Origin: an uncultured Chloroflexota bacterium
GTDB lineage: Bacteria; Chloroflexota; Anaerolineae; Aggregatilineales; Phototrophicaceae
Reading direction: 5' to 3'
DNA: 5,487 bases
Assembly: GCA_937942935.1 (NCBI GenBank)
Contig: CALDGT010000842.1
Coordinates: 1 to 5,487, forward strand
This document shows positions 1 to 5,487 of this stretch, in pieces; the stretch's first letter is position 1, and each line of letters opens with the position of its first letter. Below the pieces are notes generated by a model that did no database searches, was not told the DNA's origin, and saw only the letters and a program-made list of their open reading frames with translations. A program made the position numbers and the translations under genes.

Positions 1-2596
1 GCGGACCAAATTCGATGAACAAATAGCCACCTGCATTATAAATATTCTCAATTTGTTGGGTAAAATGCACCGAATTGAGGATATGGTCACTTAGGACTTG
101 CTTAATCTGATTGGGGTCATGTGGATAGGCATTTGCAGACGCATTAGAATACACTTTTGCGCTAGGTGATTTGAATGTGGCACTCTGAATCGCTTTGGCG
201 AATGGTGCTTGAGCATGACCAACCAACGGGGTATGGAAGGCGGCAGATACCGATAATTGCACCACATTGAATCCGTTGGATTGCAAAGTTGGCTTCACCG
301 CTTCTAAATCGCTGGCTTTTCCTGCCAAGACGACTTGCTTATGCGAATTGATATTGGCAACGTGTACGCCATGTGCATTTGCTACCAATTGGCGCAATTT
401 ATTCACATCGCCTGTGACCGCCATCATCGTGCCTGCATCGAAATTGGGGTCGGGTGGAGGAGCCATCGCCAACCCACGCGCTTTGACGAGGGCATAATAA
501 TCATCATCACTCATTACATCCGATGCCCATAACGCGGTTAATTCTCCAAAACTATGTCCCGCCGCAAAATCGGGCTTGAATCCTGCCGATTTGAACATCT
601 TGAACAAGCCTGCGCTCATCGCGCCGATGGCTGGTTGAACATAATCTGTCCGTTGGAGCATTTGCGCTTGTGTTTCGCGTTCTGCATCGGTGAAGGCGGC
701 TTGTGGATACACCACATCGCTCACCAATGGCAAATGATTATCGCGGAATAAACGGTCAATATGGGCAAAACTTTGTCGCATGGCAGGGAAATTGAAGGTC
801 AACTCGCGTCCCATACCCACATATTGCGCCCCTTGTCCACTGAATAAGGCGACCACCTTGCCGACCAAATTCATGGCTTCACGGCGATAAAAAATACCTT
901 TAGGATGTTGCCATTCAGAGGCGCTCGCTTGTGTGTTCATAAATTTATACGCGGCACGAAGCAAGTCTAATGCTTCTTTGGCATCGCTCGCCACAAATCC
1001 CAATCGCGCATCACTCGCGGGGATATTTAAATCACGCGAGAATTGCACCATATTGAGATATTGGTTTTCTGCCTCATCCCCTTCAAGACGCGCAATATGA
1101 CGTTCTAATTTCGCCATAAGTGCTTCTGGGGTGGGGGCATGGAATAAAATCGTCTCTGCATTTTTATGCAGGCGATACCCTTTATCATGGTCTGGGCGAT
1201 GTTCTTCGAGTACAAAATGGAAATTTGTCCCGCCAAAGCCAAAGGAGCTAATCCCCGCCCGACGTGGCGCGCCATCGCTAATCCAGGGGCGTGTTTCGGT
1301 GTTCACATATAATGGCGATTTCTCAAGTCCTAGCTTGGGATTGGGTTGGGTGACATTGGTTGTAGGTGGCAAAATTTTATGATGCAATGCCAACGCCGCC
1401 TTGATGAGACCCGCGATACCCGCCGCGGCTTTGGTGTGACCAATTTGCGATTTCACACTGCCCAATGCGACACGCTTGCCCATTTGTTGATAATCACCGT
1501 GTTTATTGAAGAATCGCACAATGGTCGTGGTCTCTGCCATATCACCTGCGGCTGTGCCTGTGCCGTGTGCTTCAATGAGGCTTACAGTGGTTGGAGAAAT
1601 GCCCGCATCTTCATAAGCACGGTCTAAGGCTTTTTCTTGACCTTCACCACGCGGGGCATAAATGCTCTTATAACGTCCATCGCTCGATGCACCAACACCA
1701 CGAATAACCGCATACACTCTGTCGCCATCACGCTCGGCATCTTCGAGACGTTTGAGGACAATCATCCCCACACCTTCGCCAATCATCATGCCGTCTGATG
1801 TCACATCAAACGGGCGTGGATGCGTCCCCGGTGTGAAAGCAGGTGTCTTGCTAAAGCACATATACATGAAAACCGAATTATCGGTATCTACACCGCCCGT
1901 AATCATCATATCGCTACGACCTTCAACGAGGTCGCTGATAGCGAGCTTCATCGCGCCCATTGAACTGGCACAAGCGGCATCTACCACACAGTTCATCCCG
2001 CCTAAGTCGAGACGGTTGGCGATACGCCCTGCGATAACATTCCCCAACATACCGGGGAAGCTATTTTCTTCCCAACGGATATAGGCAGATTTGATTTTTT
2101 CGATGATTTTATCGGCATCTGCCCCCACAACCCCACTGCTGGCGAGTGCTTTGCGCCAAACCGGATATTGTAAGCGGGCATTTAAGCCCATAATCAATTT
2201 TTGCCCCCCGCCGACACCCAAAACGCAACCGGTTTTGTCGCGGATTTCGGCGCTGGCATCACCATAACCAGCATCATTGAGCGCGTCACGCGCCACCACC
2301 AAGCCTAACATCTGTGACACATCGGTCACTTCTAAGATATTAGGGGGCAAGCCAAATTCCATTGGGTCGAAGTCAATTTCTGGGATGAACCCGCCTCGTT
2401 TGGAATACGTTTTGTCGGGGGCGTTGGGGTCTGGGTCATAATAATCTTCCACATTCCAGCGCGATGGCGGGACATCTTCTATGCAATCTTTATTCATGAT
2501 GATGTTATTCCAAAATTCGCGCAAACTCATCGCTTGTGGAAAGACCGATGCCATCCCAATAATGGCGATAGGGGTCTTGTGTAATCTGTGAACCAT
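1..2596 (-). CDS. PUFA-synthase-type (PfaA-like) polyketide synthase, N-terminal KS-AT part; 3' end outside window
   Basis: This is the N-terminal 865 residues of a multidomain type I polyketide synthase, open at the left edge. Residues about 9-430 form a ketosynthase (start IAIIGMASVFP), with catalytic Cys209 in DAACASS, His344 in EAHGTGT and His387 in GHTKAAAG, all in one frame. After a linker, residues about 578-865 form an acyltransferase (FSGQGAQYVGMG), with Ser682 in GHSFGE and His788 in AFHTP; the Phe before His points to malonyl-CoA. The stretches SRWNVEDYYDPDPNAPDKTY, FDPMEFGLPPNILEVTDVSQ and WEENSFPGMLGN are typical of PfaA, the KS-AT-ACPs-KR subunit of PUFA synthases, so iterative cytoplasmic synthesis of a long-chain acyl product is likely. 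The ATG at 2596 is chosen because AGAGGAA lies 8 nt upstream, an in-frame TAA is at 2618-2620, and the KS begins within 10 residues. ACP, KR and partner subunits would lie off the left edge. HglE-like glycolipid synthases are the main alternative. Confidence 0.93.
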   Translation of the reverse strand, partial: MVHRLHKTPIAIIGMASVFPQAMSLREFWNNIIMNKDCIEDVPPSRWNVEDYYDPDPNAPDKTYSKRGGFIPEIDFDPMEFGLPPNILEVTDVSQMLGLVVARDALNDAGYGDASAEIRDKTGCVLGVGGGQKLIMGLNARLQYPVWRKALASSGVVGADADKIIEKIKSAYIRWEENSFPGMLGNVIAGRIANRLDLGGMNCVVDAACASSMGAMKLAISDLVEGRSDMMITGGVDTDNSVFMYMCFSKTPAFTPGTHPRPFDVTSDGMMIGEGVGMIVLKRLEDAERDGDRVYAVIRGVGASSDGRYKSIYAPRGEGQEKALDRAYEDAGISPTTVSLIEAHGTGTAAGDMAETTTIVRFFNKHGDYQQMGKRVALGSVKSQIGHTKAAAGIAGLIKAALALHHKILPPTTNVTQPNPKLGLEKSPLYVNTETRPWISDGAPRRAGISSFGFGGTNFHFVLEEHRPDHDKGYRLHKNAETILFHAPTPEALMAKLERHIARLEGDEAENQYLNMVQFSRDLNIPASDARLGFVASDAKEALDLLRAAYKFMNTQASASEWQHPKGIFYRREAMNLVGKVVALFSGQGAQYVGMGRELTFNFPAMRQSFAHIDRLFRDNHLPLVSDVVYPQAAFTDAERETQAQMLQRTDYVQPAIGAMSAGLFKMFKSAGFKPDFAAGHSFGELTALWASDVMSDDDYYALVKARGLAMAPPPDPNFDAGTMMAVTGDVNKLRQLVANAHGVHVANINSHKQVVLAGKASDLEAVKPTLQSNGFNVVQLSVSAAFHTPLVGHAQAPFAKAIQSATFKSPSAKVYSNASANAYPHDPNQIKQVLSDHILNSVHFTQQIENIYNAGGYLFIEFGP

Positions 2597-2604
2597 GTGT
2601 GAAC

Positions 2605-2611
2605 TTCCTCT
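2605..2611 (-). promoter_or_regulatory. Ribosome binding site of the PKS gene
   Basis: The minus strand reads AGAGGAA here, 8 nt before the ATG at 2596-2594. It supports this start; no other ATG lies between it and the upstream in-frame stop at 2618-2620. Confidence 0.75.
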
Positions 2612-2633
2612 AACCGTTTATCTTTGTGCCTTC

Positions 2634-2662
2634 ATTATAACCAATATGACCATGCAAGCCAA
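2634..2662 (-). promoter_or_regulatory. Sigma-70-type promoter of the PKS gene
   Basis: Read on the minus strand, a perfect TATAAT (2639-2634) follows TTGGCT (2662-2657; four of six matches to TTGACA) after a 17-nt spacer. The predicted start of transcription is near 2627, giving a leader of about 30 nt that contains the AGAGGAA ribosome binding site. The PKS gene can therefore be transcribed independently of the kinase gene upstream on the same strand. This rests on consensus matching only. Confidence 0.65.
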
Positions 2663-2679
2663 ACATTTTATTTTAATGG

Positions 2680-2711
2680 GTGTAGGGGCTTGTCATGGCG
2701 AACCCCTACAC
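2680..2711. repeat. Perfect 9-bp inverted repeat over the kinase stop codon
   Basis: GTGTAGGGG (2680-2688) and CCCCTACAC (2703-2711) are exact inverse copies around a 14-nt loop. The right arm contains the last Val codon and the TAG stop of the kinase gene. In the direction of kinase transcription the hairpin is followed by A-rich sequence (CCATTAAAATAAAA), not a U-run, so it is not a standard intrinsic terminator. The GTAGGGG...CCCCTAC form resembles the dispersed palindromic (REP-like) elements common in intergenic DNA of some bacteria. It could still block 3' decay or slow polymerase between the two minus-strand genes. Confidence 0.7.
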
Positions 2712-3641
2712 GCCCTCTATTGCTTTTTCGAGCATGTAAATGACACCCTGTTCATTTGCATCGGCAGGGTGTTTGCGCCATTCTTCTATCCAACCCCACA
2801 TATAACGAAACCCCACAAACCGCCCTGCGATGTGGTATTTTTCTAAAAATTCATCTTTGGGAATCGTCACCCCATGTTTTTCTAAGGCTAACCGATAGGT
2901 TTCTGCGCTTTCGGGTGTATCGAAATAACTGGGCAAATCTAAATAGAACGAGCCATAATGGGTTTGCCCCCAATCAATGATGAATGGTTGTTTATCAGTT
3001 GCCATCACATGCCCCGCATAAATATCGGTATGAATTAGGGTGCGTGTTTGTGCATCATCGTAAAGTGCTTGCATGGCATCTGGAAATGATTTTGCCGATG
3101 TTTGCACTTTAGGGATGTAATCTCTGAATTGTTTCACAAAATTGGCATCTTCTAATGCGTGTTCCCATGCTAAACGCCATGTCCATCCTAAAATAAAATC
3201 GGCAAAATAAGCCCGTTCTGCTTTGGGCAACCATGCTAATTCTGCTTCTTTGCCCATATTTGCCACATGAATTTTTGCCAAGCCATCTGCCAATGCAAGA
3301 CGATGCGGGTCATCGGTCGGTGCGATGGGTGAACCAGCGTCTTGCAAGCAAATTAACGCCTCGCTATCAGTCAGATTGAGGCTATGACTGAATGGAATAA
3401 CAGCATGATGTTGCTCATTGAGCCTTGCTAAAACACGCCGTTCAATGAGTGGTGATGGTTTTGTGATGACAACTACCGATTGCCCATCGCTTAAATGCAA
3501 CACAAACCGTTGCACATTAATTTTCGAGACATCTGTGCCACTAGGAAGTTGCACATAATTGACAATGGTCGCGGTTGGATGGATATGTTTTTGGACGGTT
3601 GCCAATAACAATTGTTCAAGGGACGCATAGGTGTGCATCAT
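2706..3641 (-). CDS. APH/choline-kinase-fold phosphotransferase, substrate unknown
   Basis: This 311-residue protein is a complete cytoplasmic kinase of the aminoglycoside phosphotransferase fold, which transfers ATP phosphate to a small-molecule hydroxyl. Visible elements are the beta-3 lysine Lys61 in VVITKP with Glu67 following, the hinge-like stretch about 96-103 (LICLQDAG), the Brenner-type catalytic loop HTDIYAGHVM with Asp206, and the metal-binding Asp223 in FIIDWGQ. The Asn normally five residues after the catalytic Asp is His211. The C-terminal helices (about 240-311) are Trp/Tyr rich, as in substrate pockets of this family. The ATG at 3641 is preferred over the adjacent ATG at 3638 because TGAGGAA ends 5 nt before it. 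The last Val codon and stop lie in an inverted repeat. It is transcribed towards the PKS gene but separated by 109 nt with a separate promoter. Drug resistance cannot be inferred; a sugar, amino-alcohol or nucleoside kinase is equally possible. Confidence 0.85.
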   Translation of the reverse strand: MMHTYASLEQLLLATVQKHIHPTATIVNYVQLPSGTDVSKINVQRFVLHLSDGQSVVVITKPSPLIERRVLARLNEQHHAVIPFSHSLNLTDSEALICLQDAGSPIAPTDDPHRLALADGLAKIHVANMGKEAELAWLPKAERAYFADFILGWTWRLAWEHALEDANFVKQFRDYIPKVQTSAKSFPDAMQALYDDAQTRTLIHTDIYAGHVMATDKQPFIIDWGQTHYGSFYLDLPSYFDTPESAETYRLALEKHGVTIPKDEFLEKYHIAGRFVGFRYMWGWIEEWRKHPADANEQGVIYMLEKAIEGV

Positions 3642-3686
3642 GCTAGTTCCTCAGATAAATGAATGAAAAGTTAATTATGCACACGG

Positions 3687-3692
3687 ATTATA
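3687..3692 (-). promoter_or_regulatory. Candidate -10 element for the kinase gene
   Basis: The minus strand reads TATAAT here, about 45 nt before the kinase ATG, with ribosome binding site TGAGGAA (3653-3647) in between. No good -35 is seen: the hexamer at 17-nt spacing is GGGCAA, and there is no extended TG. The call is based on the perfect -10 and its position in a divergent intergenic region. Confidence 0.4.
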
Positions 3693-3767
3693 GCGAATCA
3701 AGTGGGATATTGCCCGTTATAAAATCATTTGTATGTTTTCTTGTTATAAATCCCCCTCCCCTTTTTG

Positions 3768-3830
3768 ATACTGTGTACTTGACAATACTGTGCAATGTAT
3801 AGTATATTTAGACTGTGTGGCACACAGTAT
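3768..3830. promoter_or_regulatory. Putative PadR operator array: repeated ATACTGTG half-sites and a palindrome
   Basis: ATACTGTG occurs directly at 3768-3775 and 3785-3792, and inverted (CACAGTAT) at 3823-3830; a one-mismatch direct copy AGACTGTG is at 3810-3817. The last two form the perfect palindrome ACTGTGTG-G-CACACAGT (3812-3828), 8-bp arms around one base. A further inverted piece, ACAGTC (3841-3846), matches GACTGT (3811-3816) and sits next to the padR start codon. The sites lie upstream of the -35, in the spacer and over the likely transcription start, the arrangement expected for repression. PadR proteins usually autoregulate, so PadR encoded just downstream is the obvious ligand; this is inference. 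Confidence 0.65.
3779..3808 (+). promoter_or_regulatory. Sigma-70-type promoter of the padR operon
   Basis: A perfect -35 TTGACA (3779-3784) and a -10 TATATT (3803-3808; five of six matches) are separated by 18 nt. Transcription should start near 3815, inside the palindrome at 3812-3828. An alternative -10, GTATAT at 3802, gives 17-nt spacing and the same promoter. The region between the two boxes contains a copy of the repeated ATACTGTG half-site, so a repressor bound here would compete directly with RNA polymerase. Confidence 0.7.
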
Positions 3831-3833
3831 TGT

Positions 3834-3837
3834 AGGA
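3834..3837 (+). promoter_or_regulatory. Weak, distant ribosome binding site of padR
   Basis: AGGA lies 10 nt before the ATG at 3848, a short core with longer than usual spacing. It suggests modest translation of the regulator compared with the HAAS gene, which has GGGAGG. Confidence 0.45.
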
Positions 3838-3847
3838 TGTACAGTCT

Positions 3848-4195
3848 ATGTCGGATATATCTGAACAAACCGATAAGCTCCGTCAGGAATTACGGCGGGG
3901 AATCGTGGTGCTGGCTGTCCTTAGCCAGATGAACACCAATCAATATGGGTATAGCCTCATTCAACAATTGGTAGGGAAGGGCTTTGATATAGAAGAAGGA
4001 ACGCTATATCCCTTACTCCGCCGATTAGAAGAACAAGGGCTTTTACAAAGCGAGTGGGAAGTGACCGAATCGCGCCCACGCAAATATTATCGAATTAGCG
4101 ACAATGGGCGCGAAATTTTGCGAATTTTGAGCGCAGAATGGCACCAGACGGTCAAGATTATGAATCAATTATTGGGAGGCGAACATCATGACTGA
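3848..4195 (+). CDS. PadR-family transcriptional regulator
   Basis: This 115-residue winged-helix protein has the length and layout of the short PadR subfamily. An N-terminal helix (about 8-28) leads into helix-turn-helix DNA binding, with the family hallmark EEGTLYPLLRRLEEQGLL at about 49-66 as recognition helix. A beta wing follows (about 68-84, SEWEVTESRPRKYYRIS), and a C-terminal dimerisation helix (about 85-111). It acts in the cytoplasm, most likely as a repressor relieved by a hydrophobic or phenolic ligand or by signals from its partner. It is first in a plus-strand operon and its last 8 nt overlap the HAAS-domain gene (shared ATGACTGA), so the two are probably translationally coupled. 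The promoter in front carries repeated half-sites suited to autoregulation. The specific ligand cannot be read from the sequence. Confidence 0.93.
   Translation: MSDISEQTDKLRQELRRGIVVLAVLSQMNTNQYGYSLIQQLVGKGFDIEEGTLYPLLRRLEEQGLLQSEWEVTESRPRKYYRISDNGREILRILSAEWHQTVKIMNQLLGGEHHD
4174..4179 (+). promoter_or_regulatory. Strong ribosome binding site of the HAAS-domain gene
   Basis: GGGAGG, inside the end of padR, lies 8 nt before the ATG at 4188 and fixes this start, which gives the 8-nt gene overlap. Confidence 0.7.
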
Positions 4196-5147
4196 TTTAA
4201 TGGAACGGTATCTGCATGAAGTCGGGCGTTATGTCCCTCCCAAATCCCGCGCGGATATTCAAGCTGAGTTGCGTTCATTGATTCAAGATCAACTGGATGA
4301 CCGTTATGGCGGTGCGCCTACGGATGATGAAATTATCACCGTATTAAAAGAAATGGGCGACCCACGCCAGATGGCGACATCATACCACAAAGAACAATAT
4401 CTCATCGGACCCGCATTATATCCGTGGATGATGATGGTGTTGTCTTATGGCTGGCTGATTGTCCCTAGCATGGTGCTATTTCTGAGTATTTTTGGTGTAT
4501 TGAACGCATCTCAAGCGGTGACGGTGACAAATTTGGTTATTGAACCCATTCTGTCCGCACTGCAAGCGACATTCATTTTCTCATCGGTGGTGGTGATGAT
4601 ATTCGCCATCATAGAACGGGCGGGATTTGAATGGAAATCAGATAAAACCGTGTTCAATCCTGCCAATTTGCCCAAAGTGGATGACCCGCGCACCGTTGAC
4701 CGTTTTGAATCGGCATTCGGATTTACTGTTGGGACAGTCATTGTTTTGTTATTTGTCTATTTTTTGGTGGTGGGCGGATTGACCTTACGCTTTAATCTGA
4801 GTGACCACGGCGATGTGATTCCGATTCCTAGAGGGTGGATGCTGGTACTCATCTTATCCACCACCAGCTTAATAATCACACAATTAGTTGCGTTACGGCG
4901 TGGCGGTTGGACAGTTGGATTATGGGGATTACATGCTTTCTTAGAATTATTTGGCGCGATTGCCATCTATTTTGCGGTGCTTCAGCCTATTTTTGAGCGC
5001 ATCGTGATGGATAACCCATCATTGGGAGATGTACCGCTTCCTATCATCATCACCGTGATTTATATCGCAATAAGCGCCCTGAGTCGGGGCATCAAATTGG
5101 TGCAATTGTGGAATTACCGCACCGTATTAACCGTAAAATCGAATTAA
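4188..5147 (+). CDS. HAAS-domain (DUF1700-like) integral membrane protein
   Basis: This 319-residue protein has a cytoplasmic N-terminal alpha-helical domain (about 2-67) of the HAAS/DUF1700 type: LMERYLHEVGRYVPP, then AELRSLIQDQLDDRYGG, then the closing ITVLKEMGDPRQMATSYH. It is followed by about six hydrophobic segments at roughly 77-104, 120-143, 178-200, 216-236, 244-268 and 283-300. A polar stretch of about 35 residues (144-177) separates segments 2 and 3. HAAS domains are typically encoded directly next to PadR regulators and are thought to take part in PadR-linked signalling at the membrane; the 8-nt overlap with padR and strong GGGAGG site fit that. No transporter, protease or enzyme motif is visible in the membrane part, so its activity is unknown. 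It may sense membrane or envelope conditions or act as a small permease. Confidence 0.85.
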   Translation: MTDLMERYLHEVGRYVPPKSRADIQAELRSLIQDQLDDRYGGAPTDDEIITVLKEMGDPRQMATSYHKEQYLIGPALYPWMMMVLSYGWLIVPSMVLFLSIFGVLNASQAVTVTNLVIEPILSALQATFIFSSVVVMIFAIIERAGFEWKSDKTVFNPANLPKVDDPRTVDRFESAFGFTVGTVIVLLFVYFLVVGGLTLRFNLSDHGDVIPIPRGWMLVLILSTTSLIITQLVALRRGGWTVGLWGLHAFLELFGAIAIYFAVLQPIFERIVMDNPSLGDVPLPIIITVIYIAISALSRGIKLVQLWNYRTVLTVKSN

Positions 5148-5172
5148 CTATCAAATGGTGGAGAAAAAACAC

Positions 5173-5487
5173 ATGAAAGCAGTTGTTTATACCGAATATG
5201 GTGAGCCAGAAGTGCTTCGCATCGCAGAAATTGAAAAACCTACCCCCAAAGAAAATGAAGTGCTGGTCAAAGTGTATGCGACCAGTGTCTCAACGGGTGA
5301 TGTGAATTTGCGGAATTTTGTTTTCGTCCCACAAGGACTGGGCTTAATGGCACGTCTGATGGTTGGCATGAATAAACCGAAAAAGACGGTACTTGGATTA
5401 GAATTTGCGGGTGAAGTGGTTGAAATTGGCAAAGCTGTGACCCGCTTTAAGGTTGGCGATAAGGTTTTTGGCTTGGATGGCAAGCAA
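5173..5487 (+). CDS. Medium-chain dehydrogenase/reductase (quinone oxidoreductase-like), N-terminal part; 3' end outside window
   Basis: The first 105 residues of an MDR-superfamily NAD(P)H-dependent oxidoreductase are present, open at the right edge. The GroES-like domain is recognised from MKAVVYTEYGEPEVLRIAEI, the stretch PTPKENEVLVKVYATSVSTG, and GLEFAGEVVEIGKAVTRF followed by KVGDKVFG. The position where zinc alcohol dehydrogenases carry their catalytic Cys reads VSTGD, so this looks like a zinc-free quinone oxidoreductase/zeta-crystallin-type reductase rather than a classical alcohol dehydrogenase. The Rossmann cofactor domain (a full protein would be about 310-340 residues) is off the right edge. 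GGTGGAG (5157-5163) precedes the ATG by 9 nt and the gap from the HAAS gene is 25 nt, so it is probably the third gene of the padR operon and under the same repressor. Substrate unknown; reduction of quinones or reactive enones would suit a stress-response operon. Confidence 0.88.
   Translation, partial: MKAVVYTEYGEPEVLRIAEIEKPTPKENEVLVKVYATSVSTGDVNLRNFVFVPQGLGLMARLMVGMNKPKKTVLGLEFAGEVVEIGKAVTRFKVGDKVFGLDGKQ

Noticed and set aside
267..2084. Several plus-strand ORFs of 65-110 codons (267-497, 335-532, 554-751, 1131-1382, 1346-1627, 1752-2084)
   Set aside because: All lie opposite the continuous minus-strand PKS frame, whose catalytic motifs are in phase from 2596 to the left edge; their translations show no domain and they lack convincing ribosome binding sites.
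1..2596. Possible frameshift or pseudogene in the PKS, since no closed ORF spans it
   Set aside because: The frame is simply open at the window edge; Cys209, His344, His387, Ser682 and His788 are all in phase with the ATG at 2596.
2680..2727. Intrinsic terminator reading on the plus strand (hairpin plus TTTTT at 2723-2727)
   Set aside because: The T-run is 12 nt beyond the stem and no plus-strand gene lies upstream; on the minus strand there is no U-run.
2595..2980. Plus-strand ORFs at 2595-2846 and 2756-2980
   Set aside because: They cover the PKS promoter gap and the antisense of the kinase C-terminus; no family resemblance.
3716..3750. Direct repeat GTTATAAA (3716-3723 and 3743-3750) and C/T-rich tract at 3751-3766
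   Set aside because: The repeat is short and AT-rich, so it can occur by chance, and it does not align with the promoter elements or the ATACTGTG array.
4511..5483. Minus-strand ORFs at 4511-4741, 4757-4966 and 5187-5483
   Set aside because: They are antisense to the HAAS and MDR genes, which have clear domains and ribosome binding sites.

Overview
The window is ordinary bacterial chromosomal DNA of moderate GC (roughly mid-40s percent by eye) with tightly packed genes. No phage, IS, CRISPR or RNA gene is recognisable. The source cannot be fixed from sequence alone. A PUFA-synthase-type polyketide synthase next to a PadR/HAAS-domain operon is compatible with an environmental lineage such as Chloroflexota (Anaerolineae-like), but that is a weak guess.

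Left part (1-2596, minus strand): the first 865 residues of a large type I polyketide synthase, running off the left edge. It has a complete ketosynthase (KS) with its Cys-His-His triad and a nearly complete malonyl-type acyltransferase (AT). The KS reads like PfaA, the first subunit of polyunsaturated fatty acid (PUFA) synthases. The gene has its own good sigma-70-type promoter and ribosome binding site at about 2600-2662. Middle (2706-3641, minus strand): a complete aminoglycoside-phosphotransferase-fold kinase with an unusual residue in the catalytic loop. Its stop codon lies inside a perfect 9-bp inverted repeat that separates it from the PKS gene.

The 206-bp gap at 3642-3847 is a divergent control region. 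It carries a candidate minus-strand -10 for the kinase and a strong plus-strand promoter surrounded by repeated ATACTGTG half-sites and a perfect palindrome.

Right part (3848 to the right edge, plus strand): an apparent operon of a PadR repressor, a HAAS-domain protein with about six membrane segments (overlapping padR by 8 nt), and the start of a zinc-free medium-chain dehydrogenase/quinone oxidoreductase-like enzyme 25 nt further on. The likely logic is that PadR represses its own operon through the repeated operator and releases it on an unknown signal, giving a membrane protein and a redox enzyme. Nothing in the sequence ties this operon to the PKS functionally.
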